Source: JAGPUQ01 sp036677085 (GTDB lineage Bacteria > Pseudomonadota > Gammaproteobacteria > Pseudomonadales > Porticoccaceae). Taken from it: 64,000 nt of DNA. The position numbers and the translations under genes are program-made. Shown piece by piece: positions 48,835-55,449 of this stretch; within the stretch, counting starts at the first letter, position 1; every line of letters starts with the position of its first letter. The notes beneath the pieces are model-generated. The model was given only the letters and a program-made list of their open reading frames with translations, ran no database searches and was not told where the DNA came from. The DNA lies in contig JAKFFI010000036.1 of the NCBI GenBank assembly GCA_036677085.1, forward strand, positions 89,837-153,836, written 5' to 3'.

Positions 48835-49683
48835 ATGAACAACCACAGTTTGATCAGGTGCGCCATGACCAAAGGAATAACGACCGACCGGATTTTCATC
48901 CCGCTGTTCGCGCTGCTGATGCTGAGCCTGGCGCCGGTGCCACTGCAGGCCGCCGACGCGGACGACCTGGCAGCGATCAGGACCGAGCTGGAAGCCCTGC
49001 GCAAGGGCCAGGAACAGACCCGGGACGATGTCGCGCAGATTCGCAAGCTGATCGAGGGCGCCCGCGCCCAGGCGCGCGAGGAACCCAAATTCGAACCCAC
49101 GCCGCTGGAACTCGGCGAGTCGCCGGTGCGCGGCGACCCCGCGGCGCCGCTGTTCCTGGTGGAATTCAGCGACTACCAGTGTCCCTTCTGCCGCCGTCAC
49201 GCCCAGCAGGTGCTGCCCGAGCTGGTCAAGAACTATGTGGACACCGGCAAGCTGAGGTATGTGATGAAGGAGTTCCCCATCCCCAACCTGCATCCCCAGG
49301 CCGAGGGCGCCTCCCAGGCCGCGCTCTGCGCGCAGGACCAGGGCAAATACTGGGAGATGCACGATACCCTGTTCGCCAAGGGCGGCGACATGGGCCCCGA
49401 GCAGCTCAAGGCGCGGGCCGCGGAACTGAAGCTCAAGGAAGGCAAGTTCGCCAAATGTCTCGATGGCAAGCAACACGCCGAGCGCATCGCGGCGGATCAG
49501 GCCCAAGGGCAGAAACTCGGGGTGCGCGGCACGCCCAATTTCTTCCTCGGCCGCGCCGATCCCGAAAACCCCGGTCAGGTGATCCTCACCCAGCGCATTC
49601 CCGGCGCGGTGGCCTACCCGGTGTTCAGCGGCGCCATCGACGCCATGCTGGCCGCACCCGAGGCGAAAACGAAGAAGGAGTAG
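48835..49683 (+). CDS. DsbA-family thiol:disulfide oxidoreductase (periplasmic)
   Basis: This 282-residue exported protein has a hydrophobic signal (FIPLFALLMLSLAPVPLQA), then a short coiled-coil linker (45-75). The DsbA/ScsC-like thioredoxin fold has its active site in FSDYQCPFCRRH (Cys116-Pro-Phe-Cys119) and the cis-proline loop GVRGTPNFFLG. The linker may oligomerise it, as in ScsC-type isomerases. A later ATG at 48865 is possible, but GGAAGAG near the first ATG favours 48835. It directly follows the terminator of a 22-Cys secreted protein, a plausible client. Confidence 0.88.
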   Translation: MNNHSLIRCAMTKGITTDRIFIPLFALLMLSLAPVPLQAADADDLAAIRTELEALRKGQEQTRDDVAQIRKLIEGARAQAREEPKFEPTPLELGESPVRGDPAAPLFLVEFSDYQCPFCRRHAQQVLPELVKNYVDTGKLRYVMKEFPIPNLHPQAEGASQAALCAQDQGKYWEMHDTLFAKGGDMGPEQLKARAAELKLKEGKFAKCLDGKQHAERIAADQAQGQKLGVRGTPNFFLGRADPENPGQVILTQRIPGAVAYPVFSGAIDAMLAAPEAKTKKE

Positions 49684-49885
49684 GTGAACAAGAAGGAGCG
49701 AGCCGGGACCGGTACCGACGCGCCTTGATCGCCAGGGACGGCGGCAATTCGCCGGTCGGGTGGCTGCGCTGTCCACCGGCAAAACCCGTGCATACGCGCT
49801 CGCGCCGCCGGGGATCGGTCCCGATTCCCGTGGCCGCGCGGGCCGTGTCGGGGGCGGGCTGTATGGGGGAAAGTCGGGGGGTATT

Positions 49886-49962
49886 TGGCGTCCCGGAGAG
49901 GATTCGAACCTCCGACCTGCCCCTTAGGAGGGGGCCGCGCTATCCAGCTGTGCCACCGGGAC
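49886..49962 (-). tRNA. tRNA-Arg, anticodon CCT
   Basis: The minus strand folds as a 77-base cloverleaf. The acceptor stem is GTCCCGG/CCGGGAC, the D-arm contains AGCTGGATA, and the anticodon stem GCCCC/GGGGC encloses CTCCTAA (anticodon CCT). The T-arm is GGAGG-TTCGAAT-CCTCT, with discriminator G and an encoded CCA. One A-C mismatch in the D-stem is tolerable. It reads the AGG codon, rare in such a GC-rich genome. Confidence 0.95.
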
Positions 49963-50046
49963 GGGACGAGATTGGCCCGCGCATTATAAGGGCGGTTCGA
50001 TCAACCTGCCCTGGGCAAATGCGGGCGCGCCCGCAACGGGCGCGGT

Positions 50047-50754
50047 TCAGCGCGAGCCCAGCAGTTCGTCCCGGGCGGCATTGACCTTGGCGGCGAGGTA
50101 ATCGTTGCCGCCGCGATCCGGATGCAGTTTCTGCATCAGCCGCTTGTGGGCCTGAATGATCTCGCCGCGGCTGGCGCCGGGAGCGAGGCCGAGGATGCGT
50201 AGGGCTTCGTCGGTATCGGGTCGGTCGGCGGTGGGCGGCGGCGCCCCGGCGGCTCCGGGACCACCGAAGCGGCGGGCGATATAGGCATTCAACAGCAGCA
50301 GCGATTTGCGATCCGCCGGGTCGAGTTCGGCGCGCAACTGTTCCAGTTGCTGGCGGGTCAGCGTGGGCAGCGCCTGTCCCGCGAACCGACCCGTGATCAC
50401 GGTGCCGTCGATGGCGCCGGTCGCCAGATCGATACGCACCTCGAGGGTCGGCGTGCGAAAGCGCGGCGCGACCCTCGGGCCGCCGGCCCGGCTCCACAAC
50501 CGCAGCAGCGGCCAGGCCCGCGCCGCCGTGATGAGCAGTGTCCGCGCCAGCAGTGGCAGGGCGGCGAACGCGGCGGTCAGCCAGTGGACGCGGCCGCTGA
50601 GGGCAAGTACCAGCGTCAGCGCAAAAAAGCCGATGAAGAAGCTGCGCCAGAGCAGGGTGCGGCGTTGTTGCGGGGTCAGTGCGCGGAACCGGTTGCGGCG
50701 CCGCCAGCCGTACCAAAGGCCAAACCCCAGCAGGATCAGCAGCAGCTTGCTCAT
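50047..50754 (-). CDS. Inner-membrane J-domain (DnaJ-like) protein
   Basis: This 235-residue protein has two or three N-terminal membrane segments (LLLILLGFGLWYG; SFFIGFFALTLVLALSG; LTAAFAALPLLARTLLI) and a middle cytosolic part. The C-terminal J-domain is shortened, with ALRILGLAPGASRGEIIQAHKRLMQKLHPDRGG; the HPD motif at 211-213 is intact. The layout recalls Tim14/Pam18-like and DjlA-like co-chaperones recruiting DnaK to the membrane. The start is 18 bases after the trhP stop, so it is probably cotranscribed with trhP. Confidence 0.85.
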   Translation of the reverse strand: MSKLLLILLGFGLWYGWRRRNRFRALTPQQRRTLLWRSFFIGFFALTLVLALSGRVHWLTAAFAALPLLARTLLITAARAWPLLRLWSRAGGPRVAPRFRTPTLEVRIDLATGAIDGTVITGRFAGQALPTLTRQQLEQLRAELDPADRKSLLLLNAYIARRFGGPGAAGAPPPTADRPDTDEALRILGLAPGASRGEIIQAHKRLMQKLHPDRGGNDYLAAKVNAARDELLGSR

Positions 50755-50772
50755 CCGCGCGGGGCCTGCGTC

Positions 50773-52140
50773 TTATCTGGTAACTGTAAGCGGTGCGCCC
50801 GGGAGATGACGCATCAGCAGGGCGAACTCGCCGCCGGCGTCGCCGAACCCGCCGTCGGGCAGGGGGAAGCGCACGCGATGGCCGCTGCCGGGCGCGGCGG
50901 CAATGGTTTCCCCGCGCAGGTTTTCGAGGTGATTCAATGTGAAGGTGCGGTTGCCCGCCGGCGTGATCAGCTCCAGCAGGTCGCCGGTCTCGAAGCGGTT
51001 CTTGACCTCGATGGTTATCCAGCCGCGGTCGGCGTCGAGTTGGGCGACGTCGCCCACGAACTGTTGCTGGGTGTTGCCGGAGTTGCCCTGATCGTAGTTC
51101 TGATACGCCTCGGGGACGTGACGCCGGTAGAAGCCTTCGGTGTAGCCCCGGTTGGCGAGGTGGTCGAGTTCGCGCATCAGCCCCATGTCGAAGGGCACGC
51201 CGTTGACCGCCTCGTCGATGGCGCGGCGGTAGGTCTGGGCGGTGCGCGCGACATAGTAGTGGGATTTGGTGCGGCCCTCGATTTTCAGGGATTTGATGCC
51301 CATCTCCACCATGCGCGGGACATGCTGCACGGCGCGCAGATCCTTGGAGTTCATGATGTAGGTGCCGTGCTCGTCTTCGTAGGCGGGCATCAGTTCGCCC
51401 GGACGGCTGGCTTCCTGGAGCAGCACCAGCGGGCTTGCTTCTTCCTCCTCGGGCGCCGCGTCGGCGGGATTCCAGGCGCCGACCGGCCGCACCGGAAGGA
51501 TGTCGCCGGTCTCGGTCTGGGTGGCCTCGTGGGCCTGGTATTTCCAGCGGCAGGCGTTGGTGCAGGCGCCCTGGTTGGGGTCGCGGTGATTCATGTAGCC
51601 CGACAGCAGGCAGCGGCCGGAATAGGCGATGCAGAGCGCGCCGTGCACGAAGACCTCGAGTTCCATTTGTGGGCAGTGGTCGCGGATATCCTCGATTTCT
51701 TCCAGCGACAGTTCGCGGGACAAAATCACCCGAGAGATACCCTGTTGATGCCAGAAACGCACCGTGGCGTAGTTGACCGCGTTGGCCTGCACGGACAGGT
51801 GGATCGGCATGTCCGGCCAGCGTTCGCGCACCAGCATGATCAGTCCCGGATCGGACATGATGAGGGCGTCCGGACCCATGGCGATCACCGGCTCCATGTC
51901 CCGCAGGTAGGTGCGCACCTTGTCGTTGTGGGGCGAAATGTTGCTCGCCACATAGAACTGCTTGCCGCCGCGATGGGCCTCGGCAACCGCTTCCGCCATG
52001 ATGTCGAGGTGGTTGAACTCGTTGTTGCGCACGCGCAGGCTGTAGCGCGGTTGCCCGGCGTAGACGGCGTCGGCGCCATAGGCGAAGGCGTAACGCATGC
52101 TTTTGTAGCTGCCGGCGGGCGAGAGCAGTTCGGGTTTCAT
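50773..52140 (-). CDS. trhP: tRNA U34 hydroxylation protein TrhP (U32 peptidase family, YegQ)
   Basis: This 455-residue protein begins KPELLSPAGSYKSMRYAFAYGADAVYAG and shows the family core ELEVFVHGALCIAYSGRCLL, GACTNACRWKY and MNSKDLRAVQHVP. The cysteines (GALC, GRC, GAC, NAC) are those proposed to hold an iron-sulfur cluster. YegQ/TrhP is needed for prephenate-dependent 5-hydroxyuridine formation at tRNA position 34. The older annotation 'collagenase-like protease' is not supported by function. It is divergent from purT. Confidence 0.9.
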   Translation of the reverse strand: MKPELLSPAGSYKSMRYAFAYGADAVYAGQPRYSLRVRNNEFNHLDIMAEAVAEAHRGGKQFYVASNISPHNDKVRTYLRDMEPVIAMGPDALIMSDPGLIMLVRERWPDMPIHLSVQANAVNYATVRFWHQQGISRVILSRELSLEEIEDIRDHCPQMELEVFVHGALCIAYSGRCLLSGYMNHRDPNQGACTNACRWKYQAHEATQTETGDILPVRPVGAWNPADAAPEEEEASPLVLLQEASRPGELMPAYEDEHGTYIMNSKDLRAVQHVPRMVEMGIKSLKIEGRTKSHYYVARTAQTYRRAIDEAVNGVPFDMGLMRELDHLANRGYTEGFYRRHVPEAYQNYDQGNSGNTQQQFVGDVAQLDADRGWITIEVKNRFETGDLLELITPAGNRTFTLNHLENLRGETIAAAPGSGHRVRFPLPDGGFGDAGGEFALLMRHLPGAPLTVTR

Positions 52141-52208
52141 GGGCGTGGTCGCGGGATGCGGTTGGGCATTTTACCAGCAGGCGCGGGTCCGCACGGCGGT
52201 TCGCCTCT

Positions 52209-52214
52209 TATAAT
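52209..52214 (+). promoter_or_regulatory. Consensus -10 box upstream of purT
   Basis: TATAAT, a perfect -10, lies 31 bases before the purT ATG. The -35 region at the proper distance is poor (GGTCCG), so an activator or a short extended -10 may be used. Confidence 0.45.
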
Positions 52215-52245
52215 GTCGGCTTCCGGATCACACACGGCGGCGCGC

Positions 52246-53427
52246 ATGACGACCCTGGGTACCCCCTTCTCGGCTACCGCGACGCGCGTGCTGCTGTGCG
52301 GCGCGGGTGAATTGGGCAAGGAAGTCGCCATCGAGCTGCAACGCCTGGGCTGCGAGGTGATCGCCCTCGACCGCTACGCCAATGCGCCCGCCATGCAGGT
52401 GGCGGATCGCTCCCATGTGCTGTCGATGCTCGATGGCGCCGCGCTGCGTGCGGTGATCGAACGCGAGCAGCCCCATTACATCGTCCCCGAAATCGAGGCC
52501 ATCGCCACGGCCACCCTGCTGGAACTTGAGCAGGAGGGGTACACCGTGGTGCCCAGCGCGCGCGCCGCTCACCTGACCATGAATCGCGAAGGCATCCGCC
52601 GGCTCGCGGCGGAAACCCTGGGTCTGCCGACCTCGCCCTACCGGTTTGCCGATACGCGCGCCGGGTTCGATGCGGCGGTGGCGGCCATCGGGCTGCCGTG
52701 CGTGGTCAAACCCGTCATGAGCTCGTCGGGCAAGGGGCAGAGTCTGGTGCGCGCGCCGGCAGATGTCGCCGCTGCCTGGGAATACGCCCAGGCCGGCGGA
52801 CGCGCGGGCGCCGGGCGCGTGATCGTCGAGGGCTTCGTCGCCTTCGATTACGAAATCACCCTGCTCACGGTGCGGCATCGCGACGGCACCAGTTTTTGCG
52901 CGCCCATCGGGCATCGCCAGGAGGACGGCGATTACCGCGAGTCCTGGCAGCCGCAGCCGATGTCCGAACCGGCGCTGGCGAGTGCCTGCGCCATGGCGGC
53001 GCGGGTCACCGAGGCCCTGGGCGGCTGGGGCCTGTTCGGGGTCGAGTTCTTTGTGCGCGGCGACGCGGTGATTTTCAGCGAGGTATCGCCACGCCCCCAC
53101 GATACCGGGATGGTGACGCTGATCTCCCAGGACCTGTCCCAGTTTGCGCTGCATGTGCGGGCGATTCTGGGGCTGCCGATCCCCAATATCGTCCAGCACG
53201 GGCCGGCTGCTTCCGCCGCGCTGCTGGTCGAGGGCACTTCGACGCAGGTGCGGTTTTCCGGTCTGGAGGCGGCACTCAGTGCGCCCGATACCCAGTTGCG
53301 CCTGTTCGGCAAGCCGGCGGTGGATGGCCGGCGCCGCATGGGCGTCTGTCTGGCGCGCGGCGCGACCATTGAAGAGGCGAAAGCGCAGGTGGTGGCGATG
53401 CGCGACCGGATTCGGGTGGAGTTGTAA
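52246..53427 (+). CDS. purT: Formate-dependent phosphoribosylglycinamide formyltransferase
   Basis: PurT formylates GAR using formate and ATP in purine synthesis. The 393-residue ATP-grasp protein (392 in E. coli) has RVLLCGAGELGKEVAIELQRLG, the substrate motif RYANAPAMQVADRSHVL and PHYIVPEIEAIAT. The ATP-grasp core is CVVKPVMSSSGKGQS, and FSEVSPRPHDTGMVTLISQD and the C-terminal RRRMGVCLARG also match. The start at MTTLGTPFS matches the family (E. coli MTLLGTALR). Confidence 0.96.
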   Translation: MTTLGTPFSATATRVLLCGAGELGKEVAIELQRLGCEVIALDRYANAPAMQVADRSHVLSMLDGAALRAVIEREQPHYIVPEIEAIATATLLELEQEGYTVVPSARAAHLTMNREGIRRLAAETLGLPTSPYRFADTRAGFDAAVAAIGLPCVVKPVMSSSGKGQSLVRAPADVAAAWEYAQAGGRAGAGRVIVEGFVAFDYEITLLTVRHRDGTSFCAPIGHRQEDGDYRESWQPQPMSEPALASACAMAARVTEALGGWGLFGVEFFVRGDAVIFSEVSPRPHDTGMVTLISQDLSQFALHVRAILGLPIPNIVQHGPAASAALLVEGTSTQVRFSGLEAALSAPDTQLRLFGKPAVDGRRRMGVCLARGATIEEAKAQVVAMRDRIRVEL

Positions 53428-53501
53428 CGGCGTCGGTGTACGCTGAGCAGGTGGTTGGGGTGGTCCTGGCCTGGCGGTAAGCCGCGCATCCAGCGACAGG
53501 G

Positions 53502-53530
53502 TTTACTTCACGGATAATAATCATTATCGT
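53502..53530 (+). promoter_or_regulatory. Candidate promoter overlapping the Fur box
   Basis: TTTACT and TATCGT (each a 4/6 match) are spaced by 17 bases. The Fur-like palindrome fills the spacer and most of the -10, so iron-loaded Fur would occlude it. Confidence 0.5.
53513..53528. promoter_or_regulatory. Fur box
   Basis: GATAATAATCATTATC is a near-perfect palindrome (14 of 16 positions) and matches the 3' 16 bases of the classical Fur consensus GATAATGATAATCATTATC closely. It lies 28 bases before the cupredoxin ATG, indicating iron-repressed expression of the uptake pair. Confidence 0.85.
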
Positions 53531-53555
53531 TTGCGTCGAATGCGACCGGAGAACA

Positions 53556-53885
53556 ATGATGCCTAAGCCCCTTGGATTGCTGCTGCTCTCACTGCTGTTG
53601 GTGCCGGAAGTCTGGGCCGCTACGCCGGAAATCCCGCTGGTCATCAAGGATCACCGCTTCGAGCCCGCCACGGTGAAGGTGCCCGCCAACACCAAGGTGA
53701 TGCTGGTGGTGGAGAACCGCGATGCCACCCCGGAAGAATTCGAAAGCCACGACCTGCATCGCGAGAAGGTCATTGCCGGCGGCAAGACCGCGAAGATCCT
53801 TGTGGGCCCGCTCAAGCCCGGCACCTACAAGTTTTTTGGCGAGTTTCATGAAGCCACCGCACAGGGTGCGGTGATCGTTGAATAA
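53556..53885 (+). CDS. Periplasmic cupredoxin-fold protein of the FTR1 iron-uptake system
   Basis: This 109-residue exported protein has a signal peptide (LGLLLLSLLLVPEVWA) and a cupredoxin_1 domain. VIKDHRFEPATVKVPANTK, EEFESHDLHREKVI and KPGTYKFFGEFHE are typical of domains that accompany FTR1 permeases (EfeO N-domain-like). His and Glu residues near the FES motif could bind Fe or Cu. Two consecutive ATG codons are possible; GGAG is 4 or 7 bases away, favouring the second. FTR1 follows after 18 bases. Confidence 0.85.
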   Translation: MMPKPLGLLLLSLLLVPEVWAATPEIPLVIKDHRFEPATVKVPANTKVMLVVENRDATPEEFESHDLHREKVIAGGKTAKILVGPLKPGTYKFFGEFHEATAQGAVIVE

Positions 53886-53903
53886 CCTTGCGGTGACACG
53901 ACT

Positions 53904-54734
53904 GTGCTGAGTGCGCTGATTATCGTTTTTCGCGAAGTGCTGGAAGCGGCGCTGGTGATCGGAATCGTGTGTGCCGCGACCCGGGGAGTCCGGGGGCGCG
54001 GCGTCATGGTGACCCTGGGGGTCGGGGCCGGCATTGTCGGCGCCGTGCTGGTGGCGCTGGGTGCGGAGCGGATCGCCGAGCTGGCGGAGGGCATGGGTCA
54101 GGAGCTGTTCAACGCCTCGATCCTGCTCACCGTGGTGGTCATGCTCGGCGCCCACATCCTGTGGATGTCCCGCCATGGCGAGGCACTGGCGCGCGATGCC
54201 GGTCGCGCCGGCGAATCGGTGCGCACAGGCGAGAAGCCGCCCCGTATCCTGGCCGCGCTGGTGGGCCTTGCGGTACTGCGCGAAGGCTCGGAAGTGGTGC
54301 TGTTCCTGTATGGCATCGCGGCGGGCGGTGCGACGGTGGGTGCGATGTTTGCCGGTTCCGCCGCGGGAGTCGTGCTGGGCGCGCTGGTCGGCCTTGCGCT
54401 CTACAGCGGATTGTTGACGATTCCCTCGCGTCATCTGTTTGCCGTGTCTTCCGCGCTGTTGATTCTGCTCGCGGCGGGTATGGCTGGCCAGGCTGCCAAG
54501 TTCCTGATCCAGGCGGATTACCTGCCCGCGCTGAGCTATCTCTGGGACACGTCCTGGCTGGTTGCCAACGATTCGGTGCTGGGCCAGGTGCTCGCGACCC
54601 TGGTGGGTTACGACGCCGAGCCCGCCGGCATGCAATTGTTGTTTTATCTGGCGGTGATCGGCGTTCTGGTGGGTGGCACCTGGTATGTGCAGCGGAGCCG
54701 TCCGCGCTCTGGTGCAGCCATGACAACGGTCTGA
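53904..54734 (+). CDS. FTR1-family high-affinity iron permease
   Basis: This 276-residue inner-membrane protein has about seven helices and the two hallmark iron motifs RExxE: REVLE at residues 10-14 and REGSE at 126-130. It resembles EfeU/FTR1, which moves Fe(III) coupled to Fe(II) oxidation. The cupredoxin partner is upstream; no EfeB-type DyP peroxidase or EfeO M75 domain is nearby, so this is a reduced two-gene version. The start is GTG at 53904. Fur regulation through the box at 53513 is likely. Confidence 0.92.
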   Translation: MLSALIIVFREVLEAALVIGIVCAATRGVRGRGVMVTLGVGAGIVGAVLVALGAERIAELAEGMGQELFNASILLTVVVMLGAHILWMSRHGEALARDAGRAGESVRTGEKPPRILAALVGLAVLREGSEVVLFLYGIAAGGATVGAMFAGSAAGVVLGALVGLALYSGLLTIPSRHLFAVSSALLILLAAGMAGQAAKFLIQADYLPALSYLWDTSWLVANDSVLGQVLATLVGYDAEPAGMQLLFYLAVIGVLVGGTWYVQRSRPRSGAAMTTV

Positions 54735-54906
54735 GCCGTGCGGACGCTGGCGAGGTTCCTTACCGGGCATGCCGGGTTCGGAGCCTCGGGAACAAGAACG
54801 TGCGGGCAAGAATGGTTGTGTAAAAAGAAAGAGCAGCGAGAAGGTACTTCCTGCTGCCCCCGATGATGCCCGGAAATTGCTTGCTTCGACTGTGCGCGGG
54901 CTTGGC

Positions 54907-55356
54907 ATGACCATCTGGGTGGATGCCGATGCCTGCCCCAAGGTCATCCGCGACATTCTCTTCCGCGCCGCGGAACGCACCGGTGTGGCCCTGGTACTGG
55001 TCGCCAATCGGCTACTGCCGACGCCACCCCGGGCCAATATCCGGGCCCTGGCGGTCGCGCAGGGATTCGATGTCGCGGATAACGAAATCGTGGCACGGGT
55101 CGTCGCCGCCGATCTGGTGATAACCGCCGATATTCCCCTGGCCTACGAGGTCATCGAGAAGGGTGCCACGGCGCTGAATCCCCGTGGCGAGCTCTATACC
55201 AGCGCCAATGTGAAGGCGCGGCTGGTGATGCGGGATCTCATGGATCAGCTGCGCGGGAGCGGCATTCACAGCGGCGGCCCACCACCGCTGTCGGAGTCGG
55301 AAAAACGCCAGTTCGCCAATCATCTGGATCGCTATCTGGCGCGTTCCCGACCTTGA
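54907..55356 (+). CDS. YaiI/YqxD family protein (DUF188)
   Basis: This 149-residue cytosolic protein has the complete family pattern: MTIWVDADACPKVIRDILFRAA, DVADNEIVARVVAADLVITADIPLA, ALNPRGELYTSANVKARLVMRD and the C-terminal FANHLDRYL. It has a PIN-like fold with conserved Asp residues; the function is unknown. The start at MTIWVDADAC is typical, although the frame is open 138 bases further upstream. Confidence 0.92.
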   Translation: MTIWVDADACPKVIRDILFRAAERTGVALVLVANRLLPTPPRANIRALAVAQGFDVADNEIVARVVAADLVITADIPLAYEVIEKGATALNPRGELYTSANVKARLVMRDLMDQLRGSGIHSGGPPPLSESEKRQFANHLDRYLARSRP

Positions 55357-55399
55357 GTCGCGGCGCCGACCGTCCGCGTCTCCAGTAACAATCGCGGGC

Positions 55400-55432
55400 A
55401 AAAAAAAGGGCGGTCCCTATCCGGAACCGCCC
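55400..55432 (-). terminator. Rho-independent terminator after acnB
   Basis: GGGCGGTCCC (55408-55417) and GGAACCGCCC (55423-55432) form a 10-bp stem including one G-T pair, with a 5-base loop. Read on the minus strand, it ends in eight T residues, 17 bases after the acnB stop. It may also serve convergent yaiI. Confidence 0.9.
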
Positions 55433-55449
55433 GTTGCCCCGTGATCTGC

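Noticed and set aside
46287..49100. 937-codon open frame on the minus strand
   Set aside because: Covers the DUF11 protein, its strong terminator and the DsbA-like start on the opposite strand; no signal peptide or domain, so not coding.
49886..49962. tRNA-Arg as an integration site
   Set aside because: No integrase, no direct repeat of the tRNA 3' end and only core genes on both sides within the window.
50773..52140. Collagenase-like peptidase (U32)
   Set aside because: The subfamily pattern and cysteines match YegQ/TrhP, a tRNA hydroxylation factor; no protease catalytic residues can be assigned.
50347..52245. Long plus-strand open frame running in frame into purT
   Set aside because: It is antisense to the J-domain and trhP genes; PurT similarity begins only at 52246, which also matches the family N-terminus.
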